Assembly (NCBI RefSeq): GCF_024539815.1
Contig: NZ_JAHHIU010000138.1
Location: 1-37,683, forward strand
DNA from: Streptomyces hayashii
GTDB taxonomy: Bacteria > Actinomycetota > Actinomycetes > Streptomycetales > Streptomycetaceae
Length of the DNA: 37,683 bases
Reading direction: 5' to 3'
Below are positions 22,883 through 30,082 of the stretch, piece by piece. Below the pieces are notes generated by a model that worked only from the letters and a program-made list of their open reading frames with translations, did no database searches and was not told where the DNA came from. The translations under genes and the position numbers were made by a program. Every line of letters begins with the position of its first letter. Positions within the stretch are counted from its first letter, which is position 1.

Positions 22883-24106
22883 ATGGAACATCCCCTGCGA
22901 GCCGCCCGTGTGGCGACCTACGTCTACTTCGTCCTGTGCGGCACCTTGATGGGCACCTGGGTGGTGCACATCCCCGCGATCGAGGAGCGCGTCGGCATCA
23001 GCCACGCCGCGCTCGGCGGCCTGCTGGTGGTGCTCGGGGTCGGGGCCTTCGCGGGTATGCAGGTGGCCGGTCCCCTGACCGACCGACTCGGCACCCGCAC
23101 CGTGGTGCCCGCGGGCGGTGTCCTGTGCGGCGTGACCCTGTTCCTGCCCGGTCTGGCCCAGGACCCGTGGACGCTCGCGGCCGCGCTGCTGGTCTTCGGG
23201 TTCTGCAACGGCTGCCTGGACGTGAGCATGAACGCCCACGCCGTGCACGTGGAGCGGGCGTACGGCCGCCCCGTCATGTCCGGCTTCCACGCCACGTTCT
23301 CCGTCGGCGGAGTCCTCGCCGCGCTCGCCGGCGCGGGCGCGGCGAGCGTCGGCCTGAACCCGGCCGCGAGCATGGCCGCCATGGGGGCCGCGGGCGTCGT
23401 CGTCGCCCTGGCCTCGGCCCGCGCCCTGCTGCCTGCCGCTCCCGCCGCCCGGAGGCGCGGCCTCAGGGCGGAGACCGGCGGGCGCCGCGGCGCCCCGGGC
23501 CGGGTCTGGCTGCTGGCCGGCCTGGCGCTGATGGTCATGCTGTGCGAGGGCGCCGCCAACGACTGGAGCGCCCTGCACCTGAAGGACGTCATGGGTGCGC
23601 CCGCCACCACGGCGGCCTTCGCGTACGGCACCTTCGCCGCGGCCATGACCCTCGGCCGGCTGCTCGCCGACCGTCTCGTCCTGCGGTTCGGGGCGGTGGC
23701 GATCCTGCGGTACGGCGCGAGCGTGGCCGCCGTCGGCATCACCCTGGTGACCGTCGCCCCGTGGATGTGGGTCGTGTTCACCGGCTGGGCGCTGTTCGGC
23801 CTGGGCCTGTCCGGCTGCATCCCGCAGCTGTTCAGCGCGGCCGGGCACGCCGACCCCTCCGCCGCCGGGGCCAACGTCTCCCGCGTGGCGGGGCTCGGCT
23901 ACGTCGGCATGCTCGCCGGCCCCGCCGTGATCGGCTGGCTGACCCGCCTCGTCTCCCTCGACCACGCCTTCGTCCTGCTGGCGCTGCTGTGCGTGACGAC
24001 CGCCGTGGGGGCCCGCGTCCTGCGCACCGACCCGGTCGTCGTCCGCCGGGGCGAGAGGGCGGCGGCCGACGCCCGCGAGCACGAGCTGTGCGGCAACACC
24101 CACTGA
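22883..24106 (+). CDS. MFS transporter (sugar-type)
   Basis: This major facilitator of about 407 residues has 12 predicted helices. The loop after helix 2 reads GPLTDRLGTRTVVPAGG, and the second half begins after a basic linker (ARRRGLRAETGGRRG). DVSMNAHAVHVERAYGRPVM and the HATFSVGG segment are what I associate with fucose/sugar-type MFS proteins; I am not sure of the substrate. I chose the ATG at 22883; another in-frame ATG at 22862 falls inside a regulatory half-site. It is divergent from and probably repressed by the adjacent DeoR protein, which suggests import of a sugar or nucleoside-like compound. Two hairpins follow the stop codon. Confidence 0.82.
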   Translation: MEHPLRAARVATYVYFVLCGTLMGTWVVHIPAIEERVGISHAALGGLLVVLGVGAFAGMQVAGPLTDRLGTRTVVPAGGVLCGVTLFLPGLAQDPWTLAAALLVFGFCNGCLDVSMNAHAVHVERAYGRPVMSGFHATFSVGGVLAALAGAGAASVGLNPAASMAAMGAAGVVVALASARALLPAAPAARRRGLRAETGGRRGAPGRVWLLAGLALMVMLCEGAANDWSALHLKDVMGAPATTAAFAYGTFAAAMTLGRLLADRLVLRFGAVAILRYGASVAAVGITLVTVAPWMWVVFTGWALFGLGLSGCIPQLFSAAGHADPSAAGANVSRVAGLGYVGMLAGPAVIGWLTRLVSLDHAFVLLALLCVTTAVGARVLRTDPVVVRRGERAAADAREHELCGNTH

Positions 24107-24110
24107 CCGC

Positions 24111-24146
24111 TTGTGCGGCACGGTCCCTGACAACCGTGCCGCACAA
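24111..24146 (+). terminator. Strong terminator hairpin after the MFS gene
   Basis: TTGTGCGGCACGGT (24111-24124) and ACCGTGCCGCACAA (24133-24146) form a perfect 14-bp stem with an 8-base loop, starting 4 bases after the MFS stop codon. Confidence 0.85.
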
Positions 24147-24155
24147 GCCCTGACC

Positions 24156-24179
24156 TCCCCGGTCCCCACGGACCGGGGA
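24156..24179 (+). terminator. Second hairpin after the MFS gene
   Basis: TCCCCGGTCC (24156-24165) and GGACCGGGGA (24170-24179) form a perfect 10-bp stem with a 4-base loop. It directly follows the stronger hairpin, so it forms a tandem terminator or a 5'-leader structure for the LLM gene. Confidence 0.6.
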
Positions 24180-24183
24180 CGGA

Positions 24184-24263
24184 AGATCTCAGCCGATCGC
24201 AACAGACCTCAGCCGATCCCGACAGACCTCAGCCGACCTGCGCAGGCCTCGGCCGACCGAAGG
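24184..24263 (+). repeat. Four 20-bp tandem repeats in the LLM-gene leader
   Basis: Four contiguous 20-base units start at 24184, 24204, 24224 and 24244. Their first 14 bases are nearly constant: AGATCTCAGCCGAT, AGACCTCAGCCGAT, AGACCTCAGCCGAC and AGGCCTCGGCCGAC. The last unit runs into the ribosome binding site (AAGGAG) of the LLM gene. The units have no spacers, so this is not a CRISPR. A repeated protein-binding site or a decayed minisatellite is possible. Confidence 0.75.
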
Positions 24264-24271
24264 AGCCCCCG

Positions 24272-25261
24272 ATGTCCGAGTCCCCCGTAGCGCCCGCCCG
24301 TGGCAGCGTCGGTGTCATGCTTCCGCTCGATCTGCCCGTCGGCGAGGTGCTGCCCTACGTCCGGCGTGCCGAGGAGCTCGGATTCGACCAGGTCTGGGTG
24401 GTGGAGGACCTCGGCTGGCGCGGAGGCGTCGCCCAGGCCGCCACCGTCCTCGCCTCCACCACGAACCTCACCGTCGGCATCGGCATCATGCCCGCCGGGG
24501 CCCGCAACGTGGCCTTCGCCGCGATGGAGCTGGCCACCCTCGCCCAGCTGCACCCCGGCCGGGTCATCGCGGGCATCGGCCACGGCATGCCCGCGTGGAT
24601 GCGCCAGGTCGGCTCCTGGCCCGCCAGCCCGGTGACGCTGATCAAGGAGTACGCGAGGGCGCTGCGTCTGCTCGTCGCCGGTGAGCCCGGCCCCGAGAAC
24701 GGCCGGTACGTGCGCTGCGAGGGCGTCGTCCTCACCGAGATCCCGGAGATCGTCCCGCCGGTGATCCTGGGCGTCCGCGGCCCCAAGTCGCAGGCGGTCG
24801 CGGGCGAGGTCGCCGACGGACTCCTCCTGGCCGAGCCGGCCGCCCCCGGGTACATCACCGCGTCCCTGCGCAACCTGGGCGCCGACGCCACGAACCCTCC
24901 GGAGATCGTCGTCTACGACGCCGCCGCCGTGGACGACGACGAGGAGGCCGCCCTCACCCGTGTCCGCGCGGCGCTGGAATCGGTCGGCGACCCGCAGTGG
25001 GCCGCGCACATCGACCCGCTGCCGTTCGCCGAGGAACTGCGCGCACACCGCGCCGTCAGCCCGGACGGCCGGCACTTCGCGCGGACGATGCCCGCCGAGT
25101 GGGTCCGAGCGCTGAGCATCGCCGGCACGCCCGACCAGGCACGTGCGGCGATCGACGCCCGCCACGCGGCCGGGGCGACCAGCGTCGTCCTCGCCCCGGC
25201 GGGCCCCGACCGGCCGGCCGCCCTGGACTCGCTCGCCCGCGCGCTGCCTCACCGGCCCTGA
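24272..25261 (+). CDS. LLM-class (luciferase-like) flavin/F420-dependent oxidoreductase
   Basis: This 329-residue enzyme has the bacterial luciferase-like TIM-barrel. Typical stretches are YVRRAEELGFDQVWVVEDLG, a TTNLTVGIGIMPAGARN strand-loop, LHPGRVIAGIGHGMPAWMR, and the late VILGVRGPKSQAVAGEVADG. The family uses FMN or coenzyme F420, and the actinomycete context makes F420 likely. Substrates cannot be told from sequence. The ATG has AAGGAG upstream and sits just after a four-copy 20-bp repeat. A HAD-like hydrolase gene follows after 38 bases and is probably co-transcribed; both end at the terminator at 25938-25974. Confidence 0.85.
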   Translation: MSESPVAPARGSVGVMLPLDLPVGEVLPYVRRAEELGFDQVWVVEDLGWRGGVAQAATVLASTTNLTVGIGIMPAGARNVAFAAMELATLAQLHPGRVIAGIGHGMPAWMRQVGSWPASPVTLIKEYARALRLLVAGEPGPENGRYVRCEGVVLTEIPEIVPPVILGVRGPKSQAVAGEVADGLLLAEPAAPGYITASLRNLGADATNPPEIVVYDAAAVDDDEEAALTRVRAALESVGDPQWAAHIDPLPFAEELRAHRAVSPDGRHFARTMPAEWVRALSIAGTPDQARAAIDARHAAGATSVVLAPAGPDRPAALDSLARALPHRP

Positions 25262-25299
25262 CCCGAACACCACGAGCACCGAGACCCCGAGGAATCCGC

Positions 25300-25920
25300 A
25301 TGTCCACCGACCGCCGCCGCATCGTGCTCTTCGACCTCTTCGGGGTCATAGCCCGCCACCAGCGCCCGGGCGCCCTGGAGAAGATGGCCGCCCGCTGCCA
25401 CACCTCCGCCGACGCCTTCGCCACGGCCTACTGGACCCACCGCCCGCCCTACGACGCCGGCCGGCATACCGCCTCCGCGTACTGGACCGACGTCCTGCAC
25501 GCGCTGTCCCGCCCCGCCGACGCGGACACGATCGAGGAACTGCGGCTCACCGACATCGACAGCTGGTCCCGTGTCGACGAGAGCATGATCACCTACGTGC
25601 TCGGCCTGCGGGAACGCGCCCGGGTCGCGCTGCTGTCCAACATCCCCGCGGACCACGCGGACGCCTTCCTCGCCGCCCAGCCCTGGCTGAACGACCTCGA
25701 CCACGTGGCCTTCTCCGGCAGGATCGGCGCGGCCAAGCCCGACCCGGCCGCCTACCGGTACTGCGTCGCCGCCCTGCAGGCCGCGCCGGCCGACTTCCTC
25801 TTCGTCGACGACCGCGAGGAGAACGTCCGCGCGGCGCAGGCGGTCGGCCTCAACGGGCACGTCTTCCGCAGCCAGGAAGAGCTCGCGGAGGTCGTCGACA
25901 CCTGGCTGCCGACCAGCTGA
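25300..25920 (+). CDS. HAD-superfamily hydrolase-like protein
   Basis: This 206-residue soluble protein has the HAD fold with an alpha-helical cap (subclass IA). Motif I is IVLFDLFGVI, motif II VALLSNIPADHA, motif III includes the Lys of GAAKPDPAAYRY, and motif IV is FLFVDDREENV. The nucleophile Asp and the final Asp pair are present. The usual second Asp of DxD is Phe (DLF), as in the subgroup whose motif I reads D-F/L-G/F-G-V, where activity is known for some members but differs. GAGGA lies 5-9 bases upstream of the ATG. It follows the LLM gene by 38 bases, suggesting a two-gene transcript. Confidence 0.82.
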   Translation: MSTDRRRIVLFDLFGVIARHQRPGALEKMAARCHTSADAFATAYWTHRPPYDAGRHTASAYWTDVLHALSRPADADTIEELRLTDIDSWSRVDESMITYVLGLRERARVALLSNIPADHADAFLAAQPWLNDLDHVAFSGRIGAAKPDPAAYRYCVAALQAAPADFLFVDDREENVRAAQAVGLNGHVFRSQEELAEVVDTWLPTS

Positions 25921-25937
25921 AAACGGGCGACGCGGGA

Positions 25938-25974
25938 CCGCCGGGTGTGTGACGAACCGTCACGCACCCGGCGG
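25938..25974. terminator. Bidirectional terminator between HAD-like gene and araD
   Basis: CCGCCGGGTGTGTGAC (25938-25953) pairs with GTCACGCACCCGGCGG (25959-25974) over 16 positions, with one T-G pair, and a 5-base loop. The flanking genes converge, so it can stop transcription from both sides. Confidence 0.85.
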
Positions 25975-25983
25975 CCGTTCGGC

Positions 25984-26691
25984 TCACGGATTGCCGTAGT
26001 AGGCGTCCGGGCCGTGCTTGCGGGTGTAGTGACGGGCGAGGAGATGCGGGGGCGGGGGCGCGCTCACGCCCAGGCTGAGGGTGTGCAGGGCGATGTCGGC
26101 GACGGCCTCGCAGATGATCGCGTGCTCCAGGGACTTGCGGGCGGTGGCCCCCCAGGTGAAGGGACCGTGGTTCGCCACCAGCGCGGCCGGGACCTCGACC
26201 GCCCTCTGGTCGCTCTCCTCCAGGAAGTCCACGATGATGCGCCCGGTGTTGTACTCGTAGTCCTTCGCGCACTGCTCCGCGGTCAGGTCCGGGGTGACGG
26301 GGATCGGCCCGTTGAAGCTGTCGGCGTGGGTGGTGCCGAGCACCGGTATGTCCCGGCGGGCCTGGGCGAAGGCGACGGCGTGGGTGGAATGGGTGTGGGT
26401 CACACCGCCCACCGACGGGAACGCCAGGTACAGGCAGCGGTGGGTCTCGGTGTCCGTGGAGGGACGCAGGTCGCCGTCGACGACCTCTCCGTCGGACAGC
26501 CGTACCGTCACCAGGTGGTCGATGGTCAGGTCCTCGTACGGCACTCCCGAGGGCTTGATGACGAACACCCCCGCCTCACGGTCGACTCCGCTCACATTGC
26601 CCCAGGTCAGGGTCGCCAGGCCGACCTGGGGGATGGTCAGGTTGGCGTCCAGGACCTCCTGTCGGAGGCCGGCGCGGACTCCTACGGTCAT
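25984..26691 (-). CDS. araD: L-ribulose-5-phosphate 4-epimerase
   Basis: This 235-residue class II aldolase-like enzyme epimerises L-ribulose-5-phosphate to D-xylulose-5-phosphate, the entry to the pentose phosphate pathway. The zinc ligands are His99 and His101 (GVTHTHSTHA) and His175 (NHGPFTW). The phosphate-binding TWGNVS and KPSGV segments and the conserved STDTETH are present. Length matches the family. It is the last gene of the minus-strand araB-araA-araD set, 31 bases after araA, and is followed by a strong terminator. Confidence 0.95.
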   Translation of the reverse strand: MTVGVRAGLRQEVLDANLTIPQVGLATLTWGNVSGVDREAGVFVIKPSGVPYEDLTIDHLVTVRLSDGEVVDGDLRPSTDTETHRCLYLAFPSVGGVTHTHSTHAVAFAQARRDIPVLGTTHADSFNGPIPVTPDLTAEQCAKDYEYNTGRIIVDFLEESDQRAVEVPAALVANHGPFTWGATARKSLEHAIICEAVADIALHTLSLGVSAPPPPHLLARHYTRKHGPDAYYGNP

Positions 26692-26722
26692 CGGGTCTCT
26701 CCCGGAGCCCGGTTCGCGGCCG

Positions 26723-28240
26723 TCACAGTGCCTGGGCCAGGCGGTGATACGCGGCGTTCCACCGGACCTCCTTGGCGAACCGGTCGGTGCTGGTGTTCTC
26801 GTCGATGGTGAGCAGCTCGACGCCGGTCATGGACGCGTAGTCGGTCAGCGTCTCCAGGTCGACGGCGGAGCTGAGCACCGTGTGGTGCGGGGCGCCGGCC
26901 AGCAGCCAGCTCTCGGCGGACTGCGCGAGCGAGGGCCGCGGCTTCCACACCGCCCGCGCGACCGGCAGGCGGTGCAGCGGCTCGCTCGGGGAGATGACGT
27001 CGACGGCGTTGGCGGTGAGCCGGAAGCGGTCGCCGAGGTCGGAGAGGCCGACCACCACGGCGGGGCCCTCGGCAGCGTTGAAGACCAGGCGGACCGGGTC
27101 CTCGCGGCCGCCGATGGACAGCGGGTGGATCTCACAGCTGGGGCGGTCGGCGGCCACCGACGGACAGACCTCCAGCATGTGCGCGCCGAGGATGCGCGGC
27201 TCCCCGGGGCCGAGGTGGTAGGTGTAGTCCTCCATGAAGGAGGTGCCGCCGGGCTGTCCCTGGCCCATGACCTTCATCGTGCGCAGCAGCGCCGAGGTCT
27301 TCCAGTCGCCCTCGCCGCCGAAGCCGAAGCCGTCCGCCATCAGCCGCTGCACAGCGAGACCGGGCAGCTGGCGCAGGCCGCCCAGGTCCTCGAAGTTGGT
27401 GGTGAACGCGGTGAAACCGCCCTCGGTGAGGAAGGCACGCAGGCCGATCTCCTGGCGGGCCGCGTACAGGAGGGAGTCGTGGCGGATGCCGCCCGGGCGC
27501 AGGGCCGGCACGACGTCGTACAACTCGACGTACTCGGAGGCGAGTTCGGCCGCCGCCTTGTCCTCGACGTCGTCGACGACGGCGACCAGGTCGTTGACGC
27601 CGTAGGTGTTGACGGAGAAGCCGAAGCGGATCTGGGCCTCGACCTTGTCGCCCTCGGTGACCGCGACGTCCCGCATGTTGTCGCCGAAGCGCGCGAGGCG
27701 CAGGCCGCGCGAGGCGTGGCGGCCGGCGGCGGCCCGGGCCCAGGCGGTGATCCGCCGGATCACGCGCGGGTCGGTGGCATGGCCCGCGACGATCTTGCGG
27801 TCGACGCCGACCCGGGACTCGATGTGGCCGAACTCGCGGTCGCCGTGGGCCGCCTGGTTGAGGTTCATGAAGTCCATGTCGATGCTCGGCCACGGCAGCG
27901 ACAGGTTGTACTGGGTGTGCAGGTGCAGCAGCGGCACGTTCAGGGCGCTCAGGCCGGCGATCCACATCTTCGCCGGGGAGAAGGTGTGCATCCACGCGAT
28001 CACACCCACACAGGTGTCGGACGCGGAGGCCTCCAGGCACATCCGGCGGATCGCCTCGGCGTCGGTCAGGACCGGCTTCCACACGATCTTGACCGGCACC
28101 TTGCCGGGACGGCCCAGCGTCTCGGAGATGCTCCGGGACTGGTCGGCGACCTGGCGCAGGACATCGTCGCCGTACAGGCCCTGGCTGCCGGTGAGAAACC
28201 AGATCTCGTGATCGGGGTAGGCGGGGACGTTGGTGTCCAT
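26723..28240 (-). CDS. araA: L-arabinose isomerase
   Basis: This 505-residue cytosolic metal-dependent isomerase converts L-arabinose to L-ribulose. The metal ligands known from E. coli AraA can be found: the Glu in GFGGEGDWK, the Glu in SFMEDYTYHL, the His in LGAHMLEVCPS, and the His pair in GAPHHTVLS. The N-terminus (EIWFLTGSQGLYGDDVLRQV) and the IAWMHTFSPAKMWI segment are very characteristic. Length matches the family. It sits 27 bases after araB and 31 before araD. The ribosome binding site is AAAGGGA, somewhat far from the ATG. Confidence 0.97.
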   Translation of the reverse strand: MDTNVPAYPDHEIWFLTGSQGLYGDDVLRQVADQSRSISETLGRPGKVPVKIVWKPVLTDAEAIRRMCLEASASDTCVGVIAWMHTFSPAKMWIAGLSALNVPLLHLHTQYNLSLPWPSIDMDFMNLNQAAHGDREFGHIESRVGVDRKIVAGHATDPRVIRRITAWARAAAGRHASRGLRLARFGDNMRDVAVTEGDKVEAQIRFGFSVNTYGVNDLVAVVDDVEDKAAAELASEYVELYDVVPALRPGGIRHDSLLYAARQEIGLRAFLTEGGFTAFTTNFEDLGGLRQLPGLAVQRLMADGFGFGGEGDWKTSALLRTMKVMGQGQPGGTSFMEDYTYHLGPGEPRILGAHMLEVCPSVAADRPSCEIHPLSIGGREDPVRLVFNAAEGPAVVVGLSDLGDRFRLTANAVDVISPSEPLHRLPVARAVWKPRPSLAQSAESWLLAGAPHHTVLSSAVDLETLTDYASMTGVELLTIDENTSTDRFAKEVRWNAAYHRLAQAL

Positions 28241-28267
28241 GAGGGTGTCCCTTTCAGGGTTTTCAGG

Positions 28268-29956
28268 TCAGGAGGAGGCGGAGACTTCGGCGCGGATGCG
28301 GCGCAGACGGTGCATGACCTGGTTGGCGCCACGCCCGAAGTAGTCGTGCAGCAGCCGGTACTCGGCGAACAGGCGGTCGTAGGCGGCCGCCCGCTCGGGG
28401 TCCGGGAGGTAGACGGCGGGGCGGGCCTTGCCCATGGTCCGGGCCGCGGCCCTGATGTCCGGGTACGCGCCCGCGGCGACGGCGGCGTGCATCGCCGAGC
28501 CCAGGGCGGGTCCCTGCGCCGAGTCGATGACGCCGAGGGGCAGGCGGGTGACGTCGGCGTAGATCTGCATCAGCAGCGCGTTCTTCGTGAGACCGCCCGC
28601 GACGATCAGCTCCTCGACGGGCACCCCGGAGGACGTGAACGCCTCGATGACGGTGCGGGTGCCGAAGGCGGTGGCCTCCAGCAGCGCCCGGTAGACGTCC
28701 TCGGGGCGGGTCGACAGCGTCAGGCCCACCAGGACGCCGCTGAGGTCGTGGTCGACCAGGACGCTGCGGTTGCCGCTCTGCCAGTCCAGCGCGATCAGCC
28801 CGTGCTCCCCCACGGCCTGTTCGGCCGCCAGCGCGGTGAGGTGCTCGTGCGGGTCGCGGCCGAGAGCCGCGGCCTCCTCGGCGTACGACGCGGGGAAGCC
28901 GGTGCGCACGAACCAGCCGAAGATGTCGCCGACGCCGCTCTGCCCCGCCTCGTAGCCCCACAGGCCCGGCAGGATGCCGCCGTCGACGACCCCGCACATG
29001 CCGGGCACCTCGGCCCACTGGTCGGAGCTCATCACGTGGCAGGTCGAGGTGCCCATGATGGCCACCATCCGGCCCGGCTCCACGGCGGTCGCCGCGGGCG
29101 CCGTCACATGGGCGTCGACGTTGCCGACACAGACCGCGATGCCCTCCGGCAGTCCGGTCCAGGCCGCCGCCTCGGCCGTGAGCCCTCCGGCACGGTCACC
29201 GAGCCGGCCGATCGGGTGCTCCAGCTTGTCGGTGACGAAGTCGGCGAAGCCGGGGTGGAGCGCGGCCAGGTATTCGGGCGAGGGGTAGCCGCCGTCCTGG
29301 AACTGGCCCTTGTATCCGGCGGTGCAGGCGTTGCGGAGATAGGTGCCGGACAGGCGCCACACGATCCAGTCGGCCGCCTCGATCCAGCGCTCGGTGCGGC
29401 CGTAGACCTCCGGGTCCTCCTCCAGGAGTTGGAGCGCCTTGGCGAACTCCCACTCGGAGGAGATCTTCCCGCCGTACCGCTTGATCCAGGGCTCCTCCCG
29501 CTCCACGGCCAGGTCGGTGATGCGGTCGGCCTGGGCCTGGGCCGCGTGGTGGCGCCACAGTTTGACGTAGGCGTGCGGGCGGGAGGTGTACTCGGGCAGC
29601 TCGCACAGGGGGGTGCCGTCGGCCAGCACCGGCAGCACCGTGCACGCGGTGAAGTCCGTGCCGACACCGATGACCTGTTCCGGGCGCACCCCGGCGCGCG
29701 CCACCGCCTCCGGGACGGCGATCCGCAGGACGTCGATGTAGTCGGACGGGACCTGGAGCGCCCAGTCGGGCGGCAGCACGGTCCCGTCGGGCAGCTGCCG
29801 GTCGAGGACGGCGTGGGTGTACGGGTGCTCGGCGGCGGCCAGTTCGGCGCCGTCGGAGACGCGTACCACCACGGCCCGCCCGGACAGTGTCCCGTAGTCG
29901 ATCCCCACGACGTAGTTGTCGGAATGAGGCTGCTGCCCGCTGTCGTCGGCGTTCAC
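28268..29956 (-). CDS. araB: Ribulokinase
   Basis: This 562-residue FGGY-family kinase phosphorylates L-ribulose with ATP. The N-terminal phosphate-binding strand is VVGIDYGTLSGRAVVV, followed by VIGVGTDFTAC. WIKRYGGKISSEW, typical of ribulokinases, is in the first half, and the ATP-binding MGTSTCHVM and VAGGLTKNALLMQIYADVT are in the second. The open frame continues upstream, but I chose the GTG at 29956 because GGAGG lies 7 bases before it. It is the first gene of the araBAD set. An inverted repeat upstream (29981-30001) is a likely operator. Confidence 0.95.
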   Translation of the reverse strand: MNADDSGQQPHSDNYVVGIDYGTLSGRAVVVRVSDGAELAAAEHPYTHAVLDRQLPDGTVLPPDWALQVPSDYIDVLRIAVPEAVARAGVRPEQVIGVGTDFTACTVLPVLADGTPLCELPEYTSRPHAYVKLWRHHAAQAQADRITDLAVEREEPWIKRYGGKISSEWEFAKALQLLEEDPEVYGRTERWIEAADWIVWRLSGTYLRNACTAGYKGQFQDGGYPSPEYLAALHPGFADFVTDKLEHPIGRLGDRAGGLTAEAAAWTGLPEGIAVCVGNVDAHVTAPAATAVEPGRMVAIMGTSTCHVMSSDQWAEVPGMCGVVDGGILPGLWGYEAGQSGVGDIFGWFVRTGFPASYAEEAAALGRDPHEHLTALAAEQAVGEHGLIALDWQSGNRSVLVDHDLSGVLVGLTLSTRPEDVYRALLEATAFGTRTVIEAFTSSGVPVEELIVAGGLTKNALLMQIYADVTRLPLGVIDSAQGPALGSAMHAAVAAGAYPDIRAAARTMGKARPAVYLPDPERAAAYDRLFAEYRLLHDYFGRGANQVMHRLRRIRAEVSASS

Positions 29957-29980
29957 CCTCACACCTCCTTTCTGTTCGGC

Positions 29981-30001
29981 ATTTCGAATACCGTTCGATA
30001 T
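29981..30001 (-). promoter_or_regulatory. Candidate operator upstream of araB
   Basis: ATTTCGAA (29981-29988) and TTCGATAT (29994-30001) form an inverted repeat with 7 of 8 positions matching around a 5-base centre. It lies 25 bases upstream of the araB GTG, in the 126-base gap after the GH93 gene. A LacI- or GntR-type regulator could bind it. It also means araBAD may have its own promoter. No regulator gene is in the window. Confidence 0.45.
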
Positions 30002-30082
30002 TCTGCTTGGAGCCATGGCCCGTCCGCCGAACGGCAGATGGAGGGCGGTGGCCCGACGCCGCCGCCGGACCACCACCACCAG

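Noticed and set aside
24184..24263. CRISPR array
   Set aside because: The 20-base units are directly adjacent without spacers, only four in number, and no cas gene is near.
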